A DNA stretch of 64,000 nt, taken from assembly GCF_003601975.1 (NCBI RefSeq), contig NZ_QZWZ01000011.1, positions 62,001-126,000 of the forward strand, given 5' to 3'. Positions 48,700-57,684 of this stretch are shown here, one piece after another. This stretch comes from Mesorhizobium waimense (GTDB lineage Bacteria > Pseudomonadota > Alphaproteobacteria > Rhizobiales > Rhizobiaceae). Within the stretch, counting starts at the first letter, position 1; every line of letters starts with the position of its first letter. A program made the position numbers and the translations under genes. The notes beneath the pieces were generated by a model that saw only the letters and a program-made list of their open reading frames with translations, ran no database searches and was not told the DNA's origin.

Positions 48700-49521
48700 T
48701 CAGTTGGTGGCGGGCTTGTCCTTGTCCTGATCCTTGAGCTGGCTCCAGGCGTTCTGCTGCGCAAGCATCTGGCGCAGATAGGCCACATTGGCTTGCGCCT
48801 GCTCGGGCGAGAGCTCCTGCGAGGCGATCTTCTCGGCCTCGTCGAAGCGGCCCTGCAGGCCGACGACCAAAGCCAGGTTCTGCCGGACCCGGCTGTCGGC
48901 GTTGGGCTGTTCGGCGGCCGAGCGCATATAGGTTTCTGCCGTGCGCAGATCGCCTTCCAGCACGTAGGACATGCCGAGATTGGACAGGATCGAGGGTTCG
49001 TTCGGCTTGAGGTCGAGCGCCCTGCGGTAATTCTGGCGCGCTTCGTCCTTCTGCCCCAACTGGTCGAGAATGGCGGCTTCCGCCGAGACCAGCCGCCAGT
49101 CCGGATATTCCGGCGTCTGTGCGCGGCGCACCGCATCGAGCGCCGGCTCGAACTGCCCGTTGGCGGCCAGCGCCTTGCCATAGGCGGCAAGCACGTCGCG
49201 GTCCTTGGGGTAGGCAATCGCCAGCTTGCGCATGACGGCGAGCGACTGGTCGGCATCGCCATCCATCTGCAGTGCCGCCGCATAGTTCGTGGCGATGCGT
49301 TTGTCGTTGGGATTCTTGGCGTAGGATTCGCCGAGCGCTATCGTTGCGTTGTGCAGTTCGCCGGCGGCCATGGTCTCCAGTGGTTTGTTGCTGGAGCGAG
49401 AAATCGAGCCGGTGGTGAATTTGCTGGTTCCGCAGCCGGCAACGCTCGCCGCCAGCGCTGCCATGAACACCGTTGTGATCAGCCGTTTGCCCGTGGCTCT
49501 CATCGTGCGGTTGGTCGGCAT
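48700..49521 (-). CDS. tadD: TPR lipoprotein TadD
   Basis: TadD is an outer-membrane TPR lipoprotein needed for Flp pilus secretin assembly. The 273-residue protein has a lipobox (FMAALAASVAGC) and about five TPR units, such as NDKRIATNYAAALQMDGDAD, KDRDVLAAYGKALAANGQFE and NEPSILSNLGMSYVLEGDLR. ATG 49521 is chosen because GGAGG lies ten bases upstream; TTG 49542 and ATG 49503 are alternatives. It is convergent with the cpaB-tadC operon. Confidence 0.88.
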   Translation of the reverse strand: MPTNRTMRATGKRLITTVFMAALAASVAGCGTSKFTTGSISRSSNKPLETMAAGELHNATIALGESYAKNPNDKRIATNYAAALQMDGDADQSLAVMRKLAIAYPKDRDVLAAYGKALAANGQFEPALDAVRRAQTPEYPDWRLVSAEAAILDQLGQKDEARQNYRRALDLKPNEPSILSNLGMSYVLEGDLRTAETYMRSAAEQPNADSRVRQNLALVVGLQGRFDEAEKIASQELSPEQAQANVAYLRQMLAQQNAWSQLKDQDKDKPATN

Positions 49522-49586
49522 CGGCAGCGGGCCTCCATTCAAGCGCGGCCTTTGCGCGGCCGTCTTCCCTCTCGAAGAAATATTCT

Positions 49587-49609
49587 GTTAACCCTAATGG
49601 ACGGTTAAC
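49587..49609. promoter_or_regulatory. Paired GTTAAC sites between tadD and the ATP-grasp gene
   Basis: Two perfect GTTAAC palindromes (49587-49592 and 49604-49609) lie 11 bp apart in the divergent spacer. TTAAC is the core of CtrA half-sites, and similar TTAACC sequences lie before pilA (39212) and cpaB (40341). The N7 spacing of a full CtrA box is not met here. Confidence 0.35.
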
Positions 49610-49707
49610 AAGGGTGCCGGGTGCGCCGTGCTTCCAGCGCTCGCCATTGCGCGAACGCCCGGTCCGACCTATCAAATCACTCTTTTGGGAGTTGCCGCGG
49701 GCGGGAT

Positions 49708-50628
49708 ATGCTGAACGTCGTACTCGTCGTTCCGGACGATCGTGAAAAGACCTGGCGGGATTTTCACGAGATTGCCGCCGCCGCCGGGCGGCAGGGCGTG
49801 AAAATCCACCTTGTGCGTCATCGGCGCACGCAACAGCTCGGCCTTTTGTCGCTCTGGTTTCGCCCCACGGTTTCGATGGCGCTTGTCGGGCGAACGGACC
49901 GCAAGCTTCTTCCCGGGCAATTTCTGTCGGGCCGGCGCCTCGACAAGATCGAAGAATACCAGGCTCTCGAGGATGCTGGGACTCCGGTACCGAAATGGAC
50001 GGAGGTCAAGCCTGATACCAGGCTCGACCCCAATGAATGGGGTCCCTATGTCGTTGAAAAGCCCTCGCGAGGCTGGTTGGGCGCCAACGTCAAGGTGAGA
50101 AAGACCTCGCGTGTGCAGTACGCCCACCCGTCGTCCTATCCGTCCGATCACCTCGGCGCCAACGCGCCGATGATCGTTCAGCAGTTCGTTTACACGGGCG
50201 AGTGGCCGGTGAGCTATCGGCTTGTTTCCGTTTTCGGCGAAATTGTCCTTTGTTACAGGCAGACCACCAGACGCGGAACGCCGTTGCGGACCCGTTGGGG
50301 GTTCGATGAAGGCGGTGTGGCAATCGTCTCGAACACCAGGCAGATGGAGATCGTGCTCGACGCGGACCCGGAAATGATCGACGTGGCCTCTCGAAGCCAC
50401 CGGGCGGCCTTTCCGGACATTCCAATTCTTCACTTCGATCTGGGAAGGGATGCTGAAACCGGCAGGATCCACATCTTTGAATGCCACCCTTTCATACCGC
50501 GTTGGCTGTTCTCGAGCGACAGGACATTGTCGGCCCAGGCCGACAATCGGGTCGACTTCGACAGTCAGTTCGACGCGATGCAGGGGATCGCGCGGGCCAT
50601 CGTTCGCAAGGCAACCGAACTTCTGTGA
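49708..50628 (+). CDS. ATP-grasp-like protein of unknown function
   Basis: I do not recognise a named family for this 306-residue protein. Its layout suggests an ATP-grasp ligase: an N-terminal alpha/beta part (MLNVVLVVPDDREKTW), a central lysine and glycine-rich loop VVEKPSRGWLGANVKV (~115-130), then APMIVQQFVYTGEWPVSYRL (~153-171) resembling the hinge and second strand, an Arg/Thr loop RQTTRRGTPLRTR, and a terminal metal-binding-like stretch HFDLGRDAETG with IFECHPF (~242-262), where the usual Glu-x-Asn is replaced by Glu-Cys-His. ATG 49708 is preferred. It is divergent from tadD and 93 bp before pepA. Confidence 0.6.
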   Translation: MLNVVLVVPDDREKTWRDFHEIAAAAGRQGVKIHLVRHRRTQQLGLLSLWFRPTVSMALVGRTDRKLLPGQFLSGRRLDKIEEYQALEDAGTPVPKWTEVKPDTRLDPNEWGPYVVEKPSRGWLGANVKVRKTSRVQYAHPSSYPSDHLGANAPMIVQQFVYTGEWPVSYRLVSVFGEIVLCYRQTTRRGTPLRTRWGFDEGGVAIVSNTRQMEIVLDADPEMIDVASRSHRAAFPDIPILHFDLGRDAETGRIHIFECHPFIPRWLFSSDRTLSAQADNRVDFDSQFDAMQGIARAIVRKATELL

Positions 50629-50721
50629 ACGTGCTGCACGGGGCGCGCGAATTGCCGTTGGAATTTTTCGGCGCCCCTGTCACTGGATTAGCGGATAGCG
50701 ACTCAAGTCGGAGATCATCGA

Positions 50722-52086
50722 ATGCCTGTCGAACTTGTCGAACGCACATTGCAGGCCGCCTTGCCGGTTCATCTGGTGGCAAAGGGCGGTCTGGAGGCAG
50801 CAGGTCTCGCGTCGTCGTCGATCGCCTGGGCCAAGGCCAACGGTTTCTCCGGCGAGGCCGGCAGGACGCTTGTCGTTCCCGGCGAGAACGGCGCGCTTGC
50901 CGGTGCGTTGTTCGGCACCGGCGACGGCGAGGGCACGCTTGCAGTTGGTGCCTTGGCACGGGCTTTGCCGGAAGGCGACTGGTATTTTGCCTCCGAGCCC
51001 GCGGAGCCCGAACTCGCGGCCATTGCGCTGGCGCTCGGCGGCTATGTCTTTACCCGCTACGGCAAGAAGTCAGGCAAGGCGCTGCGCCTCATCTTGCCAC
51101 CCGGCGCCGATGCGGCGCATGTCGGCCGCATCGTCGACGGCGTTTTCCTGACGCGCGATCTGGTCAACACGCCGACCAGCGACATGGGCCCCGACCACTT
51201 GGAGGTGGCCGTTCACATGCTGGCCGCGAAACACAGGGCCGAAGTGTCGGTGACGAGGGGCGACGACCTGCTCACTCAGAACTTCCCCATGATCCATGCG
51301 GTCGGTCGCGCATCATCCGATGCGCCGCGCCTGATCGACATGAGATGGGGACCGGAGGGGGCGCCGAAGGTGACGCTGGTCGGCAAGGGCGTCTGCTTCG
51401 ATACCGGCGGGCTCGATATCAAGCCGTCGTCGGGCATGCTGCTGATGAAGAAGGACATGGGCGGCGCCGCCAATGTGCTCGGCCTCGCATCGATGATCAT
51501 GGCCGCCGGGCTGAACGTCCGTCTGCGCGTATTAATCCCGGCGGTCGAGAATTCGATTGCCGGCAACGCTTTCCGGCCAGGTGATGTGCTGACCAGCCGC
51601 AAGGGCATCACCGTCGAGATCGGCAACACCGACGCCGAGGGGCGGCTGGTGCTGGCGGATGCGCTGGCATTGGCCGATGATGAGCAGCCCGAGCTGCTGG
51701 TCGACATGGCGACGCTGACCGGGGCCGCGCGTGTCGCGCTCGGTCCCGACCTGCCGCCTTTCTACACCGGCGACGAGGCACTGGCCGACGATCTGGCGGC
51801 AGCTTCCGTCGCGGTCGAGGACCCGCTGTGGCGCATGCCGCTGTGGCGGCCCTATGACGCAAGACTGTCGTCGAAGATCGCAGACGTCAACAACGTCACC
51901 ACGGACGGTTTTGCCGGCTCGATTACCGCCGCACTTTTCCTTAAGCGCTTCGTCGAAAAGACTCACTGTTGGGCGCATTTCGACATCTTCGCCTGGAATC
52001 CGTCCGATCGCCCTTACGGCGTCGCCGGCGGCGAGGCGCAAGGCATTCGTGCGCTGGAGCGGATCATCTCGGCACGTTATGGCTGA
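50722..52086 (+). CDS. M17-family leucyl aminopeptidase
   Basis: The 454-residue protein is a two-metal cytosolic aminopeptidase of the PepA/M17 family. It has KGVCFDTGGLDIKPSSGMLL and MKKDMGGAANVLGL with the metal ligands and catalytic Lys, and the hallmark NTDAEGRLVLADAL, then DMATLTGAARVALG. The N-terminal domain is shorter than in E. coli PepA (503 residues), as in the alphaproteobacterial type. It removes N-terminal residues from peptides. The downstream marR and NlpC genes follow closely. Confidence 0.92.
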   Translation: MPVELVERTLQAALPVHLVAKGGLEAAGLASSSIAWAKANGFSGEAGRTLVVPGENGALAGALFGTGDGEGTLAVGALARALPEGDWYFASEPAEPELAAIALALGGYVFTRYGKKSGKALRLILPPGADAAHVGRIVDGVFLTRDLVNTPTSDMGPDHLEVAVHMLAAKHRAEVSVTRGDDLLTQNFPMIHAVGRASSDAPRLIDMRWGPEGAPKVTLVGKGVCFDTGGLDIKPSSGMLLMKKDMGGAANVLGLASMIMAAGLNVRLRVLIPAVENSIAGNAFRPGDVLTSRKGITVEIGNTDAEGRLVLADALALADDEQPELLVDMATLTGAARVALGPDLPPFYTGDEALADDLAAASVAVEDPLWRMPLWRPYDARLSSKIADVNNVTTDGFAGSITAALFLKRFVEKTHCWAHFDIFAWNPSDRPYGVAGGEAQGIRALERIISARYG

Positions 52087-52145
52087 TGCCAACGCGATCT
52101 CGCGACTGAAACGGAACCGAAACAATTTGCCGTCATGCTGGGCGG

Positions 52146-52496
52146 ATGTCGATCTCGATGCGCCCGAGCCAGGCCATGCGACTGTGGCAGCAGGTGATGC
52201 TGTCGCAGGTGCGCGACGGCGCGCCCGATCTCACCATGCGCCAGACGGCGATCCTGTTCACCATCTATCTCGACCCGCCGCCGCACACGGTGCGCGGGCT
52301 GGCCGCAAGGCTCAACGTCACCAAGCCGGTCATCACCCGCGCGCTCGACACGATGGGCGCGCTGAAGCTGGTGTCGCGCCATCGCGACGAACTCGACAAG
52401 CGCAACGTCCTGATCAGGCGTACGGTCGAGGGCGCGCTCTTTGTCGAGCGCTTCGGCGATGGTATCGTTGCCCGGGCTCATGAACTTCCTATCTGA
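52146..52496 (+). CDS. MarR-type winged-helix regulator
   Basis: The 116-residue protein has a winged helix resembling MarR: LTMRQTAILFTIYLDPPPHT, VRGLAARLNVTKPVITRALD and the wing VSRHRDELDKRNVLIRRT. It is short, with reduced dimerisation helices. In rhizobia this protein sits between the aminopeptidase and the NlpC gene, as here. Its ligand and targets are unknown. ATG 52146 is taken; no strong ribosome site is visible. Confidence 0.78.
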   Translation: MSISMRPSQAMRLWQQVMLSQVRDGAPDLTMRQTAILFTIYLDPPPHTVRGLAARLNVTKPVITRALDTMGALKLVSRHRDELDKRNVLIRRTVEGALFVERFGDGIVARAHELPI

Positions 52497-52534
52497 CCAA
52501 TTGTCGATTTGCCCAATTTACCGATTAAAACGAG

Positions 52535-53404
52535 TTGCCGATTTTGACCGCCAGGGATGCCCGCCTTCACGCTTTTCGTGCCGATCTCGCCGATGCGCGG
52601 CTGAAAGGCGAAGTTTCCGCCGATCGTTTCGTCGCCGGCCGGCCGGCGCGGATTGCGGTTTCAGTGGCCGATATCCGCAAGGCGCCCAGCCTGGATGCCG
52701 GTATCAACACGCAAGCCCTGTTCGGTGACGATGTCCTCGTCTTCGAAAACAAAGATGGCTGGGCCTGGATCCAGATGGAGCGTGACGGCTATGTCGGTTA
52801 CGTCGCCGATGCGGCGCTCGGCGGACGGGAGCACGCACCCACTCACATCGTCTCGGTGCCGCGCACATTTCTCTACCCGGGGCCGGACCTGCGGTTTCCG
52901 CTGAGCGGTCAGCTTTCGATGGGATCGATGGTGACGGTTACGGGCGGTGCCGAAACGCGCGGCACGCACTATGCACTGCTGGCCTCCGGCGAAGCTCTTA
53001 TCTCCGGCCACCTGCGGCCCATGGCCGAAACTGCCACCGACTATGTATCGGTTGCGGAAGCTTTTCTCGGCACGCCCTATCTCTGGGGCGGCGCCTCCGG
53101 CTTCGGCATCGACTGTTCCGGCCTCGTGCAACTGGCGATGCGCATGGCAGGTCAGGACGTGCTGCGCGATTCCGATATGCAGGTGGCGACCATTGGCGAA
53201 CCGCTCGACCGCGACCCGGATTTCAGCGGGCTGCGTCGCGGCGACCTCGTCTTCTGGAAGGGCCATGTCGCCATCATGACCGACGCCGACACCATGATCC
53301 ACGCCAATGGCCACACCATGCTGGTGTCGCGCGAAGGGCTGAAGCACGCCATCGCCCGCATCGGCTATCTCTATGGCGGCCCGACAGGGTTCCGGCGGCC
53401 TTAG
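52535..53404 (+). CDS. SH3-NlpC/P60 cell-wall hydrolase
   Basis: The 289-residue protein has two SH3-like units (~40-95 VADIRKAPSLDAGINTQALF; ~100-160 HIVSVPRTFLYPGPDLRF) and a C-terminal NlpC/P60 peptidase with catalytic Cys in GIDCSGLVQLAMRMAG and His in VFWKGHVAIMTDAD, followed by a third polar residue region HANGHTMLV. Such enzymes cut D-Glu-meso-DAP links in peptidoglycan stem peptides or recycled muropeptides. There is no signal peptide, so it may be cytosolic and act on recycled peptides, fitting the neighbouring aminopeptidase. TTG 52535 or 52544 is the start. Confidence 0.87.
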   Translation: MPILTARDARLHAFRADLADARLKGEVSADRFVAGRPARIAVSVADIRKAPSLDAGINTQALFGDDVLVFENKDGWAWIQMERDGYVGYVADAALGGREHAPTHIVSVPRTFLYPGPDLRFPLSGQLSMGSMVTVTGGAETRGTHYALLASGEALISGHLRPMAETATDYVSVAEAFLGTPYLWGGASGFGIDCSGLVQLAMRMAGQDVLRDSDMQVATIGEPLDRDPDFSGLRRGDLVFWKGHVAIMTDADTMIHANGHTMLVSREGLKHAIARIGYLYGGPTGFRRP

Positions 53405-53473
53405 ACGGCGCCGCGATCACCTTTTGTTCCGATTCTGCTTGGCGATCGCGCGCCGTCGCGCTACCTCTGGCGC

Positions 53474-56008
53474 GTGACAGAGCAGCCGCGCCTTGCCGAA
53501 CAGAATGCCGCCGTCGTCCTGCCCGAGCCATTCGTCAGATGGTTCGCGCAAAAAGGCTGGTCGCCGCGTGCCCACCAGATCGAGTTGCTGGCGAGGGCAC
53601 AAGCCGGGCAGTCGGTGTTGTTGATCGCCCCAACCGGGGCCGGCAAGACGCTGGCCGGCTTCATGCCGTCCCTGACGGAACTCGCCGATCGTGCAAGGCG
53701 AAAACCGGGCCAGGCGCATCGCGGCATCCATACGCTTTACATCTCGCCGCTGAAGGCCCTAGCCGTCGACATCGAACGCAATCTCGGCAAGCCGGTGGAA
53801 GAGATCGGCCTGCCCGTCACCATAGAGACACGCACCGGCGACACGCCTTCGCACAAGCGCCAGCGGCAGAAGCTGGTGCCGCCCGACATTCTGCTGACCA
53901 CGCCCGAGCAATTGGCGCTGCTGATCGCGGCACCCGATGCCAGGCGTTTCTTCGAGGATCTGCGCTATGTCGTGCTCGACGAACTGCACTCGCTGGTGAT
54001 CTCGAAGCGCGGGCACCTGCTGGCGCTCGGGCTGGCGCGGCTGCGCAACTATGTGCCAGGCCTGCAGACGATCGGATTGTCGGCCACAGTGGCGGAGCCC
54101 GACGAGTTGCGGCGCTGGCTGGTCGCGCAGAACCCACCCAAAGGCTCAAAGAGTCCGGCCATGGCCCGGGTGATCACTGTCACCGGTGGCGCCAAGCCTG
54201 ATATCTCCATTCTCGATTCACAAGAGCGCGTGCCGTGGTCAGGTCACTCGGCCCGCTATGCCATTCCCGAGATCTACGAGGCGATCAAAAAGCACCGCAC
54301 GACGCTTTTGTTCGTCAACACCCGCAGCCAGGCCGAACTGCTGTTCCAGGAACTGTGGCGGGCGAACGAGGATTCGTTGCCGATCGCGCTCCATCACGGC
54401 TCGCTCGATGTCGGCCAGCGCCGGCGCGTCGAGAAGGCGATGGGCGAGAACGCGTTGCGCGCCATCGTCGCCACCTCGACGCTCGATCTCGGCATCGACT
54501 GGGGCGATGTCGATCTGGTCGTGCATGTCGGCGCACCGAAGGGCGCCAGCCGGCTGGCGCAGCGCATTGGTCGCGCCAACCACCGCATGGACGAGCCTTC
54601 CAAGGCGATCCTGATCCCGGCCAACCGCTTCGAGGTGCTGGAATGCCGCGCCGCCCTCGACGCCAACTATCTCGGCGCGCAGGACACGCCGCCGCTGATC
54701 AAGGGTGCGCTCGATGTGCTGTCGCAGCATGTGCTGGGTGTCGCCTGCGGCGCGCCTTTCGATGCCGATCTTCTGTTCGAGGAGGTGCGCGGTGCAGCAC
54801 CCTATGCGGCCCTGGAGCGCGAGACTTTTGACCGCGTCGTGGATTTCGTCGCCACCGGCGGCTACGCGCTGAAGAACTATGAGCGCTACGCCCGCATCCG
54901 CAAGACGGTCGACGGGCTATGGCGCGTTTCGCATCCGCGCGTCGCGCAGCAATACCGGCTGAATGTCGGCACCATCGTCGAGATGCCCGAACTCAACGTC
55001 CGCTATGTCAGGCAGGGGCGCGGCATGGCCGCGCGCGGCGGGCCGGTGCTCGGCAAGATAGAGGAGTATTTCGCCGAAACGTTGCGCCCTGGCGACAATT
55101 TCCTGTTCGCCGGCAAGGTGCTTCGCTTCGAAGGCATCCGCGAGAACGAGTGCGTCGTCTCCAGCGGCGTCGGCGCCAACATCATCGTGCCGTCCTATGC
55201 AGGCGGCAAGTTTCCACTGTCGACCTATCTCGCCGAACAGGTGCGCGGCATGTTGGCCGACAGCGACCGCTGGCAGGCGCTGCCCGAGCAGGTCGCCGAC
55301 TGGCTCAGGCTTCAGAAGGAAAAGTCAGTGCTGCCGAAGCGCGGCGACCTGCTGGTCGAGACCTTTCCGCGCGGCAACCGCCACTACATGGTCGCCTATC
55401 CGTTCGAAGGCCGGCTGGCGCATCAGACGCTCGGCATGCTTTTGACGCGGCGGCTGGAGCGGGCGGCCGCCCGGCCGCTCGGCTTCGTCGCCACCGACTA
55501 TTCGCTGGCCGTCTGGGCGTTGGACGACATGGCGTCTTTGTTCAAGGCGAAAAAACCGTCATTGGCGGCGCTGTTCGATGAGGACATGCTGGGCGACGAC
55601 CTCGAAGCCTGGCTGAACGACAGCTGGATGCTGAAGCGCACCTTCCGCACCTGCGCGGTGATCGCCGGATTGATCGAGAAGCGCTATCCCGGGCAGGAGA
55701 AGAGCGGCCGTCAGGTGACCGTGTCGGCCGACCTGATCTACGACGTGCTGCGCAGCCACGAGCCGGACCATATTCTGCTGCAGGCGACGCGCACCGATGC
55801 GTCAGCCGGACTGCTCGATGTCAGCAGACTTGCCGAGATGCTCTCGCGCGTGCGCGGCCGAATCGTGCATAAGCATCTCGACCAGATTTCGCCGCTGGCG
55901 ATACCGGTCATGCTGGAGATCGGCAAGGAACCGGTCAATGGCGGCGCCAACGAGACGCTGCTGATGGAAGCCGCCGATCTGGTCGAGGAGGCCATGGGCC
56001 GAAGGTGA
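53474..56008 (+). CDS. Ligase-associated DNA damage response DEXH-box helicase (Lhr-type)
   Basis: The 844-residue protein is a superfamily-2 helicase of the Lhr core type. It has Walker A APTGAGKT (52-59), the DExH box DELH (169-172), motif III GLSAT, a RecA-2 domain with TLLFVNTRSQAELLFQELW and the arginine-finger region HQRIGRANHR-like (LAQRIGRANHRM), then winged-helix and Lhr-specific C-terminal domains. It translocates 3'-to-5' on DNA and unwinds it. GTG 53474 is the apparent start. pdeM follows after 16 bp; in other genomes these sit with an exonuclease and an ATP-dependent DNA ligase. Confidence 0.92.
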   Translation: MTEQPRLAEQNAAVVLPEPFVRWFAQKGWSPRAHQIELLARAQAGQSVLLIAPTGAGKTLAGFMPSLTELADRARRKPGQAHRGIHTLYISPLKALAVDIERNLGKPVEEIGLPVTIETRTGDTPSHKRQRQKLVPPDILLTTPEQLALLIAAPDARRFFEDLRYVVLDELHSLVISKRGHLLALGLARLRNYVPGLQTIGLSATVAEPDELRRWLVAQNPPKGSKSPAMARVITVTGGAKPDISILDSQERVPWSGHSARYAIPEIYEAIKKHRTTLLFVNTRSQAELLFQELWRANEDSLPIALHHGSLDVGQRRRVEKAMGENALRAIVATSTLDLGIDWGDVDLVVHVGAPKGASRLAQRIGRANHRMDEPSKAILIPANRFEVLECRAALDANYLGAQDTPPLIKGALDVLSQHVLGVACGAPFDADLLFEEVRGAAPYAALERETFDRVVDFVATGGYALKNYERYARIRKTVDGLWRVSHPRVAQQYRLNVGTIVEMPELNVRYVRQGRGMAARGGPVLGKIEEYFAETLRPGDNFLFAGKVLRFEGIRENECVVSSGVGANIIVPSYAGGKFPLSTYLAEQVRGMLADSDRWQALPEQVADWLRLQKEKSVLPKRGDLLVETFPRGNRHYMVAYPFEGRLAHQTLGMLLTRRLERAAARPLGFVATDYSLAVWALDDMASLFKAKKPSLAALFDEDMLGDDLEAWLNDSWMLKRTFRTCAVIAGLIEKRYPGQEKSGRQVTVSADLIYDVLRSHEPDHILLQATRTDASAGLLDVSRLAEMLSRVRGRIVHKHLDQISPLAIPVMLEIGKEPVNGGANETLLMEAADLVEEAMGRR

Positions 56009-56024
56009 ACTGAGAGATGGGGGC

Positions 56025-56741
56025 ATGAATTTCTCGCTGGCGCGCACGTCGCTGATGGCCGAGGCTGATCTGGTCGGCATCGCTGGCGAACGCGCCGTCT
56101 GCGATCCGCGTGGCGTGCTCTATTTTCCCGAGCTCCGGCTGCTGGCGGTGTCCGACCTGCATCTGGAAAAAGGCTCGTCCTATGCCCGGCGCGGCGCCCT
56201 GATCCCGCCCTATGACACCGGCGCCACCTTGCTTCGGCTGCAGGCGGTGATCGCCGACTATCAGCCGGCGATCGTCATCAGCTTGGGAGACTCCTTCCAT
56301 GACGGCGGCGGCGCCGAGCGCATGCATTCGAGTTTTCGCGAGCGGCTGGAAGCGCTGATATCAGGCCGCGACTGGTTCTGGGTTGCCGGCAACCATGATC
56401 CGGAAGCGCCGGCCGATCTACCTGGCGAGACCGTGCGCGAACTCGCCATCGGCTCGCTGCTGTTCCGGCATGAGCCTTCAAAGGTGCGAACCGAAGGCGA
56501 GATCGCGGGACATCTGCACCCATGCGCCCGCATCGTCCAGCGCGGCCGCTCGGTGCGGCGGCGCTGCTTTGCCGGCGACGGCGGCCGCATGATCATGCCG
56601 GCCTTCGGCGCCTATACCGGCTCGCTCAACGTGCTCGACCGCGCCTATGCCGGCCTGTTCCGCCGCGAGACGCTGATGGCCTACATGCTCGGCGCCGAAC
56701 GCATCTTTGCCATTTCCGGCTCGATGCTGAGACCCGGCTGA
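56025..56741 (+). CDS. pdeM: Ligase-associated DNA damage response endonuclease PdeM
   Basis: The 238-residue calcineurin-like phosphoesterase has the two-metal set: DLH (44-46) in AVSDLHLEKGSSYARRG, GDSFHD (88-93), GNHD (122-125) and GHLH (162-165). This matches the PdeM family, which nicks or processes DNA ends next to an Lhr-type helicase. It lies 16 bp after the helicase and converges with the SoeC gene. No exonuclease or DNA ligase gene lies next to the pair in this window. Confidence 0.9.
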   Translation: MNFSLARTSLMAEADLVGIAGERAVCDPRGVLYFPELRLLAVSDLHLEKGSSYARRGALIPPYDTGATLLRLQAVIADYQPAIVISLGDSFHDGGGAERMHSSFRERLEALISGRDWFWVAGNHDPEAPADLPGETVRELAIGSLLFRHEPSKVRTEGEIAGHLHPCARIVQRGRSVRRRCFAGDGGRMIMPAFGAYTGSLNVLDRAYAGLFRRETLMAYMLGAERIFAISGSMLRPG

Positions 56742-56744
56742 ACC

Positions 56745-57680
56745 TTACCGTCCATAGTACAAAGTGACCGTGTGCTTCGCTTCGGCGAAGAACAGCCAGC
56801 GCTCGACCAGCATGCCGGCGAACTGGACGGTTGCGGCCAGTACGCAGACCACTGCCGCAAAGGGCTTGGGCAGAACAAAGGCAGCGGCAAGCAGCAGGAC
56901 AGGCAAAGCGAAGGCCGAAACCTGCGTGATCAGCCGCAGCTTTGCGCCGTGCTTGCGCGCGATGCGAAAACCCATTTCCTTGAGCAGATAGTTTTCCTCG
57001 GTGTGTGGCCATTCCAGCGACCGCACTGTGCCGCCGGCAAGTCCTGTCGCGGTATTGGCGTTGGTCGGGATTTCCTGCCGGTCATTGTAGCGCCAGGTCG
57101 CCAGCTTCCAGCCCCAGCCGAGCAATGTGACAAGCAACGATGCTACCAGCACGGTTCTCATGCCAACGCCGAAGCCTTGCAGCAGCGCGTTCAGCAGCGT
57201 GCTGCCGGTCATCGCCGAGAAGATCAGATAACCGGGTAACGTGTAACGGCTGTGCCACTGGGCGATCGGCTTCAGCGAGGCATAGATCATGCCGGTGGTG
57301 CAGACGGTGACGACCGCGCCGATGGCCGCCAGCAATCCGGCAATGGCCACCCAGCTACCGGTGCGGGCGAAAAACACCCAGCTAATGCCGAACAACCCCG
57401 CCGGAATGAAGGTCAGGACCGACGCCACGCCTTCGCGCGACAGCCAGGAACTGCGCCATTGCGAGAAGGCGCGCCAGGCGCGCTCGGGTCGGCCGAGATG
57501 GCCGGTCGACGACAGCAGGCCAGCGGCGATCAGGCCGAGCGCCAACCCCATGCCGATGAGCCCGAGCCAGAAATCAGGCGGGATGAATCCCAATCCGCCG
57601 AGCACGCCTAGCAGCGCCAGCAGGCCGTAACCGGCGCCCGTGGCGGTGGTGAAGAAGACGACGGAAAAGGCTGGATGCAT
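56745..57680 (-). CDS. soeC: DmsC/SoeC-like membrane anchor subunit
   Basis: The 311-residue protein has eight predicted membrane helices, such as FSVVFFTTATGAGYGLLALL, GLIGMGLALGLIAAGLL and GYLIFSAMTGSTLLNALL. It matches the DmsC-type anchor that passes electrons from the iron-sulfur subunit to or from quinone. ATG 57680 (MHPAFSVVFF) is the clear start; the frame extends upstream into soeB. It ends the soeA-soeB-soeC operon, 4 bp after soeB. Confidence 0.85.
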   Translation of the reverse strand: MHPAFSVVFFTTATGAGYGLLALLGVLGGLGFIPPDFWLGLIGMGLALGLIAAGLLSSTGHLGRPERAWRAFSQWRSSWLSREGVASVLTFIPAGLFGISWVFFARTGSWVAIAGLLAAIGAVVTVCTTGMIYASLKPIAQWHSRYTLPGYLIFSAMTGSTLLNALLQGFGVGMRTVLVASLLVTLLGWGWKLATWRYNDRQEIPTNANTATGLAGGTVRSLEWPHTEENYLLKEMGFRIARKHGAKLRLITQVSAFALPVLLLAAAFVLPKPFAAVVCVLAATVQFAGMLVERWLFFAEAKHTVTLYYGR

Positions 57681-57684
57681 CGGG

